A DNA stretch of 64,000 nt from an uncultured Alphaproteobacteria bacterium (GTDB lineage: Bacteria; Pseudomonadota; Alphaproteobacteria; Methylaequorales; Methylaequoraceae): assembly GCA_902547955.1 (NCBI GenBank), contig CACCPY010000003.1, positions 1 through 64,000 of the forward strand. Direction: 5' to 3'. Position 1 is the stretch's first letter, and each line of letters opens with the position of its first letter. The notes under the pieces were generated by a model. It saw only the letters and a program-made list of their open reading frames with translations, was not told the DNA's origin and made no database searches. A program made the translations under genes and the position numbers. Of this stretch, positions 1 to 8,843 are shown in pieces.

Positions 1-2
1 CT

Positions 3-794
3 AATTTTGATTTACCGAACATTCAAACTGAGAATGGTTTATTATTAAAAGGTTCATTGTTAAAAGCTTTAGCTGGTCCATTAGCTAAAGGTCAATATGC
101 ACAAGCAACTGGTGATAGTGCTTTGTCTATTGGTGAAGTATCTAGTGTATCAGGAGTAGTTAAGGCTACGCGACTTGATGGTAATATTTTTGAGTTAAGT
201 GTAGGTGATCCAGTATTCCAAGGAGATACTGTTGAAACAGAAGGTTCAGGAGCGGTTGGATTAGTTTTTTTAGATAAGACAACATTATCATTATCTGAGG
301 GTGGTAAGATGGTTCTTGACGAACTAGTTTATGATCCTGCTAGTGGTACAGGTAGTATGGGCATTAATATGGTGGAGGGTGCATTTAGTTTTATCAGTGG
401 TGAGATAGCTAAAACAGCACCAGATGCTATGTTGATTTCTACACCTGTAGCGACCGTCGGAATCCGGGGAACAACGGTTGCGGGTAAAGCTGCGGTTGAG
501 GGTAATGAAAATGCTTTTACACTTTTACAAGATGCTGACGGTGGTGTTGGTCAGATATCGATTAGTAATGATGGTGGTACACAGGTACTAGCTCAGGTAG
601 GTGCAACAACAAGTATTAAGTTTTACAGCGCCACCGCCACCGCCAGTTATTTTAAGTGCAGCTCAGATTCAGGCCAATTATGGTACGGCGTTGAATGTAT
701 TACCACCGACACCAGTTGTGGCACCAACTCCACAACCACCGCCACCCCCTCAAGAACAACAACAAGAACAACAAGTACAAGAAGAAGCATCTGA
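3..794 (+). CDS. FecR-domain/RTX secreted protein, copy A, N-terminal part (5' cut by window, frameshifted)
   Basis: This is the N-terminal part of a secreted protein whose start lies upstream of the window. Alignment to copy B (2760-5252) at an offset of 3042 bases implies that about 282 nt are missing. It carries a FecR-like domain (PF04773 type), with residues matching VSGVVKATRLDG, GDTVETEGSGAVGLVF and TPVATVGIRGTTV, followed by GKAAVEG. The reading frame matches copy B up to about base 608. Copy A there has two bases fewer than copy B (ACAACAAGTATTAAG against ACTACTACAGTCTCAAG), so this frame runs on as nonsense to a stop at 794. The true continuation is the next entry. The shift could be a real inactivating mutation, recoding or an assembly error. 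Confidence 0.75.
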   Translation, partial: NFDLPNIQTENGLLLKGSLLKALAGPLAKGQYAQATGDSALSIGEVSSVSGVVKATRLDGNIFELSVGDPVFQGDTVETEGSGAVGLVFLDKTTLSLSEGGKMVLDELVYDPASGTGSMGINMVEGAFSFISGEIAKTAPDAMLISTPVATVGIRGTTVAGKAAVEGNENAFTLLQDADGGVGQISISNDGGTQVLAQVGATTSIKFYSATATASYFKCSSDSGQLWYGVECITTDTSCGTNSTTTATPSRTTTRTTSTRRSI

Positions 795-2700
795 AGAAGA
801 GGGTTCTGAAGAAGAGGTAGTATCAGAAGAGGCAGCTACTGAAGAAGAAGGTGAAGGGCCGCCAGAAGGTGAAGAGGGACCACCAGAAGGTGAAGGTCCA
901 CCAGAAGGTGAAGGTCCACCAGAAGGAGAAGAGGGACCACCTGTTGGCCCAGACGGTGAACCGCTACCAGAAGGAGAGGGAGGTCCTCCAATTGGTCCAG
1001 ATGGCGAACCACTTCCTCCAGGTGAAGGAGGTCCTCCACTTGGTCCAGATGGCGAACCACTTCCTACAGGTGAAGGAGGCCCTCCACTTGGTCCAGATGG
1101 TGAACCACTTCCTACAGGAGATTTTGGTCCTGGTGGTCCTCCAATTGGTCCAGATGGTGAACCACTTCCTCCGGGTGAAGGAAGCCCTCCAATTGGTCCA
1201 GATGGTGAACCACTTCCTCCTGGAGATTTTGGTCCTGGTGGGCCAACACCTGAACAAGACGCTGCTGCACGAGAGGCGTTTGAAACAGCTTTAGCTGCAG
1301 GTTTATCACCTGAAGAAGCAATGGCAGAAGCTGCTGAAGCAGCTGGAATTCCTCCTCCACCCGGAGGTTTTGGTGCTGATCCACTTTCAAATACATTTGG
1401 GGGTGATAATTTCGCTGGTGGTCCAGGTGGCCCAGGTGATTTTGGTGGTCCAGGTGGCCCAGGTGATTTTGGTGGTCCAGGTGATTTTAGTGGCCCAGGT
1501 GATTTTGGTGGTCCAGGTGGCCCAGGTGATTTCGGTGGTCCAGGAAGTTTTGGAGGTGATCCATTAAGTGGACCAGGAGGTTTCGGTTCTCCTTTTGGTG
1601 GACCTGGGGGAATTGTTCCAGGGCAATTTATGGGTGCTCAGCCACCTGGGGCTGCAACATTTGCACCAATAGGTCCGATAGGACCAGCAGGATTTGGAGG
1701 TCCTATGGGTCCTGGTGGTTTTGGTGATCCTTTTGGAGGTCCTATAGGCCCTGGTGGTTTTGGTGATCCATTTGGAGGTCCTATAGGCCCTGGTGGTTTT
1801 GGTGATCCATTTGGAGGTCCTATGGGCCCTGGTGGTTTTGGTGATCCATTTGGAGGTCCTATGGGTCCCGGTGATTTTGGTGATCCATTTGGAGGTCCTA
1901 TGGGTCCCGGTGGTTTTGGTGGTGATTATTATAATGAGGCGCCAATTGAAGAATATTATTTTGAAGATCCGTCTCTCTATGAATATTATGTTCCTCCAGG
2001 AGAGGAATTTTATCATGAAAGCGGAAGTGAAAGTGGAAGCGGAAGCGGAAGCGGAAGTGGTTCTACAACTTTTACAGGATCTAGTAATGCAGACACTTCT
2101 GATAAATCTGGAGAGTCAGTTTCTTGGACGTTTGAGGGATTTAGCGGTAACGATAATTTAATTGGTGGTTCTGCTGCTGATACTTTTTGGGGAGCAATTG
2201 GAAACGATACCTTAACAGGCAACGGAGGAAATGATATTTTCTATTTCGGAGATAATACAGAGGGAAAAGATACAATAACTGATTTTAATTCTTCAGGATC
2301 TGATATTTTAAAGTTTGCCCAACCATTTTCAGGTTATTACTCAAGAACAGCTTATGCAACAGATGCTGGTGCAACTGGTACTACGTATAATATTGCTGCA
2401 AATGGTAACACACTTCCTAAAGTTATAAATTTTACCACTGATAATTCTAACTATGCATCATCTTCACAAACAGCGGCATTTTTCTCTTCTTTAAGTATTA
2501 CTACCGACGGGACTACTCCCATATCAGGTAGTGAAAGTTTTATAATTGTAACAGGAGATGGAAATCATTCTGCTGTTTACGGTTGGACAGATACAGGCGA
2601 CGGTGTTATGTCTAGTAGCGAACTTTTTCCCCTTGCACTGCTTAACAATACTGATAATGATACTTTATCTTCTGCAAATTTTGCTTTTGGTACTATATAA
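601..2700 (+). CDS. FecR-domain/RTX secreted protein, copy A, C-terminal part (collagen-like repeats and RTX)
   Basis: This is the continuation of copy A after the frameshift; the GTG at 601 is only the first in-frame start-like codon. In order it contains a proline-rich stretch (FTAPPPPPVILS), a Glu-rich segment, 16-residue PPxGPDGEPLPxGEGG repeats, a helical segment of the type ALAAGLSPEEAMAEAAEAAG, GGPGDF repeats, 13-residue GGPMGPGGFGDPF repeats, a Gly-Ser run and a C-terminal RTX block with GNDNLIGG and GNDTLTGNGGNDIF. RTX nonapeptides bind calcium after export through type I systems, and an exporter and adaptor follow at 5306-8181. A long secreted or surface protein is inferred; its target is unknown. 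Confidence 0.8.
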   Translation: MQQQVLSFTAPPPPPVILSAAQIQANYGTALNVLPPTPVVAPTPQPPPPPQEQQQEQQVQEEASEEEGSEEEVVSEEAATEEEGEGPPEGEEGPPEGEGPPEGEGPPEGEEGPPVGPDGEPLPEGEGGPPIGPDGEPLPPGEGGPPLGPDGEPLPTGEGGPPLGPDGEPLPTGDFGPGGPPIGPDGEPLPPGEGSPPIGPDGEPLPPGDFGPGGPTPEQDAAAREAFETALAAGLSPEEAMAEAAEAAGIPPPPGGFGADPLSNTFGGDNFAGGPGGPGDFGGPGGPGDFGGPGDFSGPGDFGGPGGPGDFGGPGSFGGDPLSGPGGFGSPFGGPGGIVPGQFMGAQPPGAATFAPIGPIGPAGFGGPMGPGGFGDPFGGPIGPGGFGDPFGGPIGPGGFGDPFGGPMGPGGFGDPFGGPMGPGDFGDPFGGPMGPGGFGGDYYNEAPIEEYYFEDPSLYEYYVPPGEEFYHESGSESGSGSGSGSGSTTFTGSSNADTSDKSGESVSWTFEGFSGNDNLIGGSAADTFWGAIGNDTLTGNGGNDIFYFGDNTEGKDTITDFNSSGSDILKFAQPFSGYYSRTAYATDAGATGTTYNIAANGNTLPKVINFTTDNSNYASSSQTAAFFSSLSITTDGTTPISGSESFIIVTGDGNHSAVYGWTDTGDGVMSSSELFPLALLNNTDNDTLSSANFAFGTI
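943..1227 (+). repeat. 48-nt in-frame tandem repeats (PPxGPDGEPLPxGE)
   Basis: Units of 16 codons follow each other from 979 (979-1026, 1027-1074, 1075-1122, then two more after a short DFGPG insertion), with a partial unit just before. They encode GGPP[I/L]GPDGEPLPxGE. Copy B lacks this array. Confidence 0.85.
1696..1929 (+). repeat. 39-nt in-frame tandem repeats (GGPMGPGGFGDPF), six units
   Basis: Six 39-base units begin at 1696, 1735, 1774, 1813, 1852 and 1891. Each encodes 13 residues of the form GGP[M/I]GPG[G/D]FGDPF, and the last unit diverges into GGDYY. Units are nearly identical at the DNA level, so their number could easily change by slippage. Because the unit is a multiple of three, such changes keep the frame. 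Confidence 0.9.
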
Positions 2701-2759
2701 AAATTAACTAAATTTCATAACTATTTCGTCGTTTTTAAATATAATCTAATCTCTTATAT

Positions 2760-5252
2760 GTGAGTTTAAATAACGAAATAGAGAAAATGAATTCCTTTGA
2801 AACTTCTCAAATAAAAACCTCGATACAAAATTTAAGAAATGATATTTTTGTAAAAGATCTAAAAAAAGATCTTCAAGATTTTGTTAGAAAAGAAGTCAAT
2901 ATTGATTTTGAGAAAGATTATTTTGTTGAAAATATTTTCGAAGCTCCATCATGGTTGACCAAGGCTAATTTTTCAAGAACACAAACTGACTTAATAGCAA
3001 CTTCGCCTGAAGGCGAGGAAGCTGTGTTTATTGATTATTTTACTAATTTTGATTTACCGAACATTCAAACTGAGAATGGTTTATTATTAAAAGGTTCATT
3101 GTTAAAAGCTTTAGCTGGTCCATTAGCTAAAGGTCAATATGCACAAGCAACTGGTGATAGTGCTTTGTCTATTGGTGAAGTATCTAGTGTATCAGGAGTA
3201 GTTAAGGCTACGCGACTTGATGGTAATATTTTTGAATTAAGTGTAGGTGATCCAGTATTCCAAGGAGATACTGTTGAAACAGAAGGTTCAGGAGCGGTTG
3301 GATTAGTTTTTTTAGATAAGACAACATTATCATTATCTGAGGGTGGTAAGATGGTTCTTGACGAACTAGTTTATGATCCTGCTAGTGGTACAGGTAGTAT
3401 GGGCATTAATATGGTGGAGGGTGCATTTAGTTTTATCAGTGGTGAGATAGCTAAAACAGCACCAGATGCTATGTTGATTTCTACACCTGTAGCGACCGTC
3501 GGAATCCGGGGAACAACGGTTGCGGGTAAAGCTGCGGTTGAGGGTAATGAAAATGCTTTTACACTTTTACAAGATGCTGACGGTGGTGTTGGTCAGATAT
3601 CAATTAGTAATGATGGTGGTACACAGGTATTAGCCCAAGTGGGTGCTACTACTACAGTCTCAAGTTTTACAGCACCACCGCCACCGCCAGTTATTTTAAG
3701 TGCAGCTCAGATTCAGGCTAATTATGGTACGGCGTTGAATGTATTACCGCCGACACCAGTTGTGGCACCGACTCCACAACCACCACCACCCCCTCAAGAA
3801 CAACAACAAGAACAACAAGTACAAGAAGAAGCATCTGAAGAAGAGGGTTCTGAAGAAGAGGTAGTATCAGAAGAGGCAGCTACTGAAGAAGAAGGTGAAG
3901 GCCCGCCAGAAGGTGAAGAGGGACCACCAGAAGGTGAAGGCCCACCAGAAGGAGAAGAGGGACCACCAGAAGGTGAAGGTCCACCAGAAGGAGAAGAGGG
4001 ACCACCTGTTGGTGAGGAAGGTCCTGGACCTGAAGAACAAGTTGCTGCACGTGAAGCTTTTGATACAGCTTTAGCAGCTGGTGCTAGTCCCGAAGAAGCT
4101 ATGGCTGAAGCTGCGGCAGCGGCAGGTATAGAAGGAGAACTGCCAGGAGGTTCAGGAGATATTCCTCTTGGAGGAGGTCCATTAGATGGACCAGCAAATG
4201 CTCCACTTGGTATGCCTGGTATGGATCCATTTGGAAGTGGTCCTGGATTACCGGGTTCACCGGTGCCAGGTATGGGACCAGTCGACCCTGCAATAGCGGC
4301 AGGTATTGGAGGACCTAATATGGGTCCAGCTTTTGGGCCTGGGCCTGCAGATATGTTTGCTGGAGGGCCTATGGTGGGACCTGTTTTTGGTCCAATGAGC
4401 GGACCTGGTGATATAATGAGTGGTGGTTTAATGGGACCGGTGTTTGGTCCAATGGGACCAGGTTCAGGGTTTAATCCTAATGAAGCTAGCTTAAATCCAT
4501 ATGGTAATGCACCAGAACCAATCATTGAGTTTTTTGAAGATCCTAGTCTATATGATGACTACAGACAAAATGAACAAGAGGAAGCTAGTCAAATATCATC
4601 ATCAAGTACATCTACAACTTATAATGGAACGGCATCAGACGACACGATTGATAAATCAACTGAGACGAATAGTGTGGTTATTAATGGACTAGGAGGAAAT
4701 GATACCTTAAAGGGAGGTAGTAATGATGATACCATAAACGGGGGTGATGGAATTGATCAACTAACAGGTGGAGGTGGTAGTGACAATTTTTATTTAGATG
4801 GAACAACTTCTTTTGGAGATACTATAAAAGATTTTACTCTCAATGATACACTAACAATTAATTTTACATTTGATCTTCCAACAGCACAATATTCTGTGAC
4901 TAGGTCGCACTTTTATACACACAATAGCACTGATAGGCTTACATATAATTCTTCTTCAAACAGTAATGAACTTCCTTATATTTTTAATTTTACGGATGAT
5001 GTAAGTACTTATCTATCTAAAAGTTTTAGATCAGAAGTCGTTTCTAGTATCAGATACACAAAAGCCCAAGGAGGAAATGGTACTGAACAACTATTAATAG
5101 TGGGAGATGGAACTAATAGTGCAATTTGGTTATGGGACGATTTGTCCGAAGGTTATGGAGTAAGTACAAACGAATTAACATTTGTTGCTGAATTGGAAAA
5201 TTTTAACAATGACACTTTAACAGGTTCAGAAATAGTATTTAGCTCACTTTGA
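2760..5252 (+). CDS. FecR-domain/RTX secreted protein, copy B (intact)
   Basis: This 830-residue protein is a tandem paralogue of the preceding gene. Its layout is an N-terminal segment of about 115 residues without a classical signal peptide, a FecR-like domain (about 130-270), a Pro/Glu-rich linker with PPEGEEG repeats, the helical segment ALAAGASPEEAMAEAAAAAG (about 432-455), a Gly/Pro/Met-rich stretch unlike that of copy A, and C-terminal RTX motifs (GLGGNDTLKGG, NGGDGIDQLTGGGGSDNF). Absence of an N-terminal signal plus C-terminal RTX fits type I secretion, probably by the exporter genes starting at 5306. The start is GTG at 2760, overlapping an ATG-TGA; ATG at 2787 is an alternative. No good ribosome-binding site is seen. 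Confidence 0.85.
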   Translation: MSLNNEIEKMNSFETSQIKTSIQNLRNDIFVKDLKKDLQDFVRKEVNIDFEKDYFVENIFEAPSWLTKANFSRTQTDLIATSPEGEEAVFIDYFTNFDLPNIQTENGLLLKGSLLKALAGPLAKGQYAQATGDSALSIGEVSSVSGVVKATRLDGNIFELSVGDPVFQGDTVETEGSGAVGLVFLDKTTLSLSEGGKMVLDELVYDPASGTGSMGINMVEGAFSFISGEIAKTAPDAMLISTPVATVGIRGTTVAGKAAVEGNENAFTLLQDADGGVGQISISNDGGTQVLAQVGATTTVSSFTAPPPPPVILSAAQIQANYGTALNVLPPTPVVAPTPQPPPPPQEQQQEQQVQEEASEEEGSEEEVVSEEAATEEEGEGPPEGEEGPPEGEGPPEGEEGPPEGEGPPEGEEGPPVGEEGPGPEEQVAAREAFDTALAAGASPEEAMAEAAAAAGIEGELPGGSGDIPLGGGPLDGPANAPLGMPGMDPFGSGPGLPGSPVPGMGPVDPAIAAGIGGPNMGPAFGPGPADMFAGGPMVGPVFGPMSGPGDIMSGGLMGPVFGPMGPGSGFNPNEASLNPYGNAPEPIIEFFEDPSLYDDYRQNEQEEASQISSSSTSTTYNGTASDDTIDKSTETNSVVINGLGGNDTLKGGSNDDTINGGDGIDQLTGGGGSDNFYLDGTTSFGDTIKDFTLNDTLTINFTFDLPTAQYSVTRSHFYTHNSTDRLTYNSSSNSNELPYIFNFTDDVSTYLSKSFRSEVVSSIRYTKAQGGNGTEQLLIVGDGTNSAIWLWDDLSEGYGVSTNELTFVAELENFNNDTLTGSEIVFSSL
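3043..3915 (+). repeat. Near-identical direct repeat of bases 1-873 (tandem gene duplication)
   Basis: Bases 1 to about 590 match 3043 to about 3632 with only scattered synonymous differences (for example TTTGAGTTAAG against TTTGAATTAAG). Strong identity resumes through the proline- and glutamate-rich region to about 870/3915, after which the copies diverge. This indicates recent duplication or gene conversion of the 5' half. Confidence 0.9.
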
Positions 5253-5305
5253 ATCCATGACAAAGAATCATTCATAATTAAGAAGATATATAAATCAAAT
5301 TTAAA

Positions 5306-6901
5306 ATGAATTACTGGTTTCAAATATTAAAAAATAGTAAATCTCTAGCTTTTCTTATAATCATAACCTTTTTGATAACATTAATGGGTCTGTTAAGCCC
5401 AATTTTTATTATACACATATTTAATAGATACATCGCTTTTGGCCTTCAAGGAACTTTAATGTTTTTACTTTTAGGGGCTTTGAGTGTAGCAGTATTTGAA
5501 TTTATTTTTAGAAATATTAGAAATAATATTTTTAACAAAATTCTTCAAAGACCTATAAAAGAATTAAAAAGGGAATTGATAAAAAAATTTTTTGAAAACG
5601 AACATAAAAATAACACTTCAATAAGTATTGTTGAGATTTTAGATTTTAAGAATAATTTATTTCAGTTTCTTTCACCAAAAAACCAATCAAATATTTTTGA
5701 CTCTATTTTTGTAATATTGATCATTGTCGTATTATTTTTTTTAAATTATTTATTGGCTTGTTTGTTTTTAATAATAGTTTTTATTCATTTATTTTTACAG
5801 AATAGAATTAACTCTTTAAAGGCTGAACACTTAAGAAAATCAGGTGTTGGTATTAACGATCAAATCATAATCAAGGAAATGGGCACTAATAATGATTTGA
5901 TAAAAAGTAATTCAGCTATTAATTACACAGGACATTTCATCGAAAATTTCTTTGAAAAAAAAATTAATATTGATTCAGAAATTTCTTCATATGATAGCAA
6001 ACAAGTTTCATTAAGTAACTTTTTCATGCTTCTTGCATCAATAATTATAATCGGAGTCGGTAGTATTTTTGTAGTTATGGGTAATTTGACAATAGGAGCT
6101 TTAATAGGTTTCAATATTTTTTCATCCAGAGCTATTGGTATTTTAACTTCTGCGCAGAACTCATATATAAATCTAACAAAAATAAACAATTATTTTAAAA
6201 ACTATAAAGTTTATTTTAAAAACTCCTCTAATAGAAATAAGGGGATGCAACTTAGTAAAGTTCTTGGTCTTATCGAATCTAAAAATTTAGATTTTTCTTA
6301 TACAAATAATAAAAATTTTATCTTTCGTAATCTAAGCTTTGAGTTGGTAGCACAACATATAAATATCATAAAAGGTAATAATGGCTCTGGTAAAACAACA
6401 TTAGCTAAACTTTTGTTAGGGCTTAAAAGTCCAAACTCAGGAGAGATTTTAATTGATAGAACAAACTTAGAAAAATTATCCATGATATGGTACAGAAAAC
6501 AAATAGCTTATATTCCTCAGAATTGTGAAATATTAAGTTCTTCAATTAATGACAATATTTTAATTGGAAACAATAAATTAAATGATCAAGAAATAGGAAG
6601 ATTATTACAGACGGTTGGATTAGATAATGAGCTAAAAAACTCAGATTTAACATTGAATGAGCCCATAAACTTTAATATCTCAAAAGGCATTTCCAAAAAG
6701 ATTCATATTGCAAGGGCATTAGCACACAACCCACCAATATTTTTATTTGATGATCCTTTTATATTTTTGGATAATAATGGTAGAGAAATACTTAAAAACT
6801 TATTGGTTTCATTAAAGAGATCAGGAAAAACAATAATTTGTTTAACTGATGATAAATTATTAGATAAAATTTCAGATAATGAAATAACTTTAGGTAATTG
6901 A
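5306..6901 (+). CDS. Type I secretion ABC transporter, membrane plus ATPase domains
   Basis: This 531-residue inner-membrane half-transporter has an N-terminal multi-helix exporter domain (about 1-300) and a C-terminal nucleotide-binding domain. There is no C39 peptidase or C39-like extension, as in PrtD-type exporters. Walker A is GNNGSGKTT (about residue 356). The signature region reads ISKGISKK rather than LSGGQ, and Walker B reads FLFDDP, with Asp where the catalytic Glu normally sits. It lies 53 nt behind the RTX gene, and its stop overlaps the start region of the HlyD gene, so the RTX proteins are its likely substrates. Activity despite the altered motifs is an assumption. Confidence 0.85.
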   Translation: MNYWFQILKNSKSLAFLIIITFLITLMGLLSPIFIIHIFNRYIAFGLQGTLMFLLLGALSVAVFEFIFRNIRNNIFNKILQRPIKELKRELIKKFFENEHKNNTSISIVEILDFKNNLFQFLSPKNQSNIFDSIFVILIIVVLFFLNYLLACLFLIIVFIHLFLQNRINSLKAEHLRKSGVGINDQIIIKEMGTNNDLIKSNSAINYTGHFIENFFEKKINIDSEISSYDSKQVSLSNFFMLLASIIIIGVGSIFVVMGNLTIGALIGFNIFSSRAIGILTSAQNSYINLTKINNYFKNYKVYFKNSSNRNKGMQLSKVLGLIESKNLDFSYTNNKNFIFRNLSFELVAQHINIIKGNNGSGKTTLAKLLLGLKSPNSGEILIDRTNLEKLSMIWYRKQIAYIPQNCEILSSSINDNILIGNNKLNDQEIGRLLQTVGLDNELKNSDLTLNEPINFNISKGISKKIHIARALAHNPPIFLFDDPFIFLDNNGREILKNLLVSLKRSGKTIICLTDDKLLDKISDNEITLGN

Positions 6902-6903
6902 TT

Positions 6904-8181
6904 ATGAATGAATGGTTAAAATGGAATTTTAAAGAATTAAGCTCTAATGAAACACATAATTCAATAATAACCAAGAAGTTTAAGATCTTCATTATTCTAT
7001 TTATTATTATACTCTTAACAATTATTAACTTAAGAATTATAGAGGTTATGAGTATAGCTGATGGAAAAATTATTCCGCAGGGTAGAATAAAATATGTTCA
7101 GCATCTTGAAGGAGGTATTGTTGAGGAAATTTTAATTAAAGAGGGTGAAAAAGTTGACCTAAGTCAACCACTTGTAATTCTTTCTAAAGAAAAAGCCTCT
7201 TCTGAATTTGAGGAGATAAACACCAGACTTAAATCTTTAGACTTATCAATATTAAGAGTTAATTCCGAGAAAAAATCATTAAATGAGATAAGTTTTCCTG
7301 ATAATAATAAATCAAATTTTGATAAAGATTCAGTAAAGTTTGAAAATGAATTATTAAAAAGCAGAAAAAATAGCATAAACTCTGAGAGAAAAGCAAAAAA
7401 ATCAAATATAAAAAAAGCAAATAAAAACTTAGAAAACTTAAAAAAAAGACTAAAAATTGTTAAAGAACAAGAAACAATTAGCCAAAAATTACTCGAAGCT
7501 GAAGCAACCAATAGGCTTAGACATCTGGAGATTTTACGAGAACTTTCTGAAGTTAAATCTAATATTGATGAACAACAATCAATAATTGATATTAGTAAAA
7601 ATGATCTTGAACAGTTAAACTTTTCGTATAATGAACAGTTAAATAATGAATTGTTTGATTTAAAAAAACAAAAGGCAGAATTAAAAAAAAGAATACAAAA
7701 ATATTCCGATAGTCTCGATCGTACTATTCTTAAAAGTCCTGTTTCTGGAATCGTAAAATTAATTTCGGTGAACTCCAAAGGTGCTATCGTCGCTCCTGGT
7801 GTTACGGTTGTTGAAATTGTTCCTGAAGATGAAAAACTTATTGTTGAAGCAAAACTTCCACTTTCAGAAATTGGTTATGTTTCAAAAGGTCTAAATGCAA
7901 AAATTAGACTTAATACTTCTGAGGGATCAAGGTTTAGACCATTAAATGGTAAAGTAATTTTTGTTGGAGCTGATAGAATATCAGTTAACGACAAAGAAGA
8001 AGGATATTATTTGGTTAAAGTTGAGACATTAGAAAATTCATTTAATAAAAATAATGAAAATTTTAAACTTTATTCTGGTGTTCCTGTATTAGTTGGAATT
8101 ATAACAGGAAAAAGAAGCTTTATAGATTATTTTACAACACCGTTTAGAAATAAAATCACCTTTGCTTTGTCAGAAAGGTAA
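6904..8181 (+). CDS. HlyD-family membrane fusion protein (type I secretion periplasmic adaptor)
   Basis: This protein of about 425 residues has a short cytoplasmic tail, one transmembrane helix (about 25-45), a biotinyl-lipoyl-like half (GKIIPQGRIKYVQHLEGGIV), long Lys/Glu-rich coiled coil (about 95-260), the returning lipoyl half (LKSPVSGIVKLISVNSKGAIV) and a C-terminal beta domain. It would link the exporter at 5306 to an outer-membrane TolC, for which 18920-20242 is a candidate. ATG at 6904 is preferred. A TTG at 6898 overlapping the previous stop would add two residues. It converges with the P-II-like gene, with 1 nt between their ends. Confidence 0.87.
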   Translation: MNEWLKWNFKELSSNETHNSIITKKFKIFIILFIIILLTIINLRIIEVMSIADGKIIPQGRIKYVQHLEGGIVEEILIKEGEKVDLSQPLVILSKEKASSEFEEINTRLKSLDLSILRVNSEKKSLNEISFPDNNKSNFDKDSVKFENELLKSRKNSINSERKAKKSNIKKANKNLENLKKRLKIVKEQETISQKLLEAEATNRLRHLEILRELSEVKSNIDEQQSIIDISKNDLEQLNFSYNEQLNNELFDLKKQKAELKKRIQKYSDSLDRTILKSPVSGIVKLISVNSKGAIVAPGVTVVEIVPEDEKLIVEAKLPLSEIGYVSKGLNAKIRLNTSEGSRFRPLNGKVIFVGADRISVNDKEEGYYLVKVETLENSFNKNNENFKLYSGVPVLVGIITGKRSFIDYFTTPFRNKITFALSER

Positions 8182-8182
8182 T

Positions 8183-8479
8183 CTAAATACTCATTTTAGA
8201 AATAGTTCCAAATTTGTAAATCACACCATTATTTTGGGTTGATAATTTTAAGTAATTATAAAGCTCGTCAAAAATTAAGTTACTTTTTTTTTCTTTAACA
8301 ATTACAGTAAGAATCTCAGATTCACTGGCATCACCAAATTGTTGAATATCAAAAAGATCGGTTGCTCTTCCGTTAGCATATCCGGCTGAAATGACATCTT
8401 TATTATTAGATAACTTTTCTACAATTGAATGAGAGAGACCTTTTTTAATCAGCCCGCCAATTTCAACATACTTTGCCAT
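8183..8479 (-). CDS. Small P-II-like regulatory protein
   Basis: This 98-residue protein has the ferredoxin-like pattern of P-II relatives (YVEIGGLIKKGLSHSIVEKL ... ESEILTVIVKEKKSNLIFDEL). It is the last gene of the - strand run and overlaps the stop of the larger P-II-like gene by one base (TAATG). P-II-like proteins next to DUF1538 genes are a recurrent arrangement and are presumed to regulate that membrane protein. No nucleotide-binding residue can be assigned with confidence from the sequence alone. Confidence 0.65.
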   Translation of the reverse strand: MAKYVEIGGLIKKGLSHSIVEKLSNNKDVISAGYANGRATDLFDIQQFGDASESEILTVIVKEKKSNLIFDELYNYLKLSTQNNGVIYKFGTISKMSI

Positions 8480-8841
8480 TACTTTACCTTTCCAACTCTT
8501 TTCATTACATCTTTTGGAATATGGGTTGCGACTCTATCTAACTTAACCATCCACATAATTCCTTTACCAGGTGTATCTAGCTTACCTGCCAAATACATTG
8601 ATTCAAAGACTCTATTAGATTGTTCTTTGGAGACAATTATTCTTATGATTTCTTTTTGCTCGTCAATTGTAACTCCCATAAGTCCCATTCTATCCCTTAC
8701 ACCTGTACCCCTTGCGTAATTTATAGTTGCTCCTTGCGCACCAACACTAGTAGCAGCGTCAATAATTTTATCAGCAAGACCACTTTCCACAACGCATGTG
8801 ATTAAAAATACATCGGTTAAATATGTTATTTCTCTTGCCAT
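8479..8841 (-). CDS. P-II family nitrogen-regulator-like protein
   Basis: This 120-residue protein shows the P-II fold pattern: a first strand LTDVFLITCVVESGLADKII, the segment GAQGATINYARGTG where the T-loop begins, and KEIIRIIVSKEQSNRVFESM at the second repeat. The T-loop sequence differs from GlnB/GlnK, and the uridylylated tyrosine motif is not evident. It follows the DUF1538 gene by 2 nt, which points to control of that transporter-like protein instead of the classical ammonium transporter. The ligand is not visible from the sequence. Confidence 0.75.
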   Translation of the reverse strand: MAREITYLTDVFLITCVVESGLADKIIDAATSVGAQGATINYARGTGVRDRMGLMGVTIDEQKEIIRIIVSKEQSNRVFESMYLAGKLDTPGKGIMWMVKLDRVATHIPKDVMKRVGKVK

Positions 8842-8843
8842 AA

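Noticed and set aside
1564-2016. - strand ORF (150 residues) with ITKTTGTHRTSKW repeats opposite RTX copy A
   Set aside because: Its repeats mirror the 39-nt array of the + strand gene, whose protein continues into RTX motifs. It is a shadow frame.
3794-4525. Long - strand ORF (243 residues) rich in Gly, Pro and Ser opposite RTX copy B
   Set aside because: It is the antisense of the Gly/Pro/Glu repeat region. GGN/CCN codons read open on the opposite strand, and there is no start signal or domain.
7164-7778. - strand ORF of 204 residues opposite the HlyD gene
   Set aside because: It is Phe/Leu/Ser-rich, as expected from antisense of a Lys/Glu coiled coil. No ribosome-binding site.
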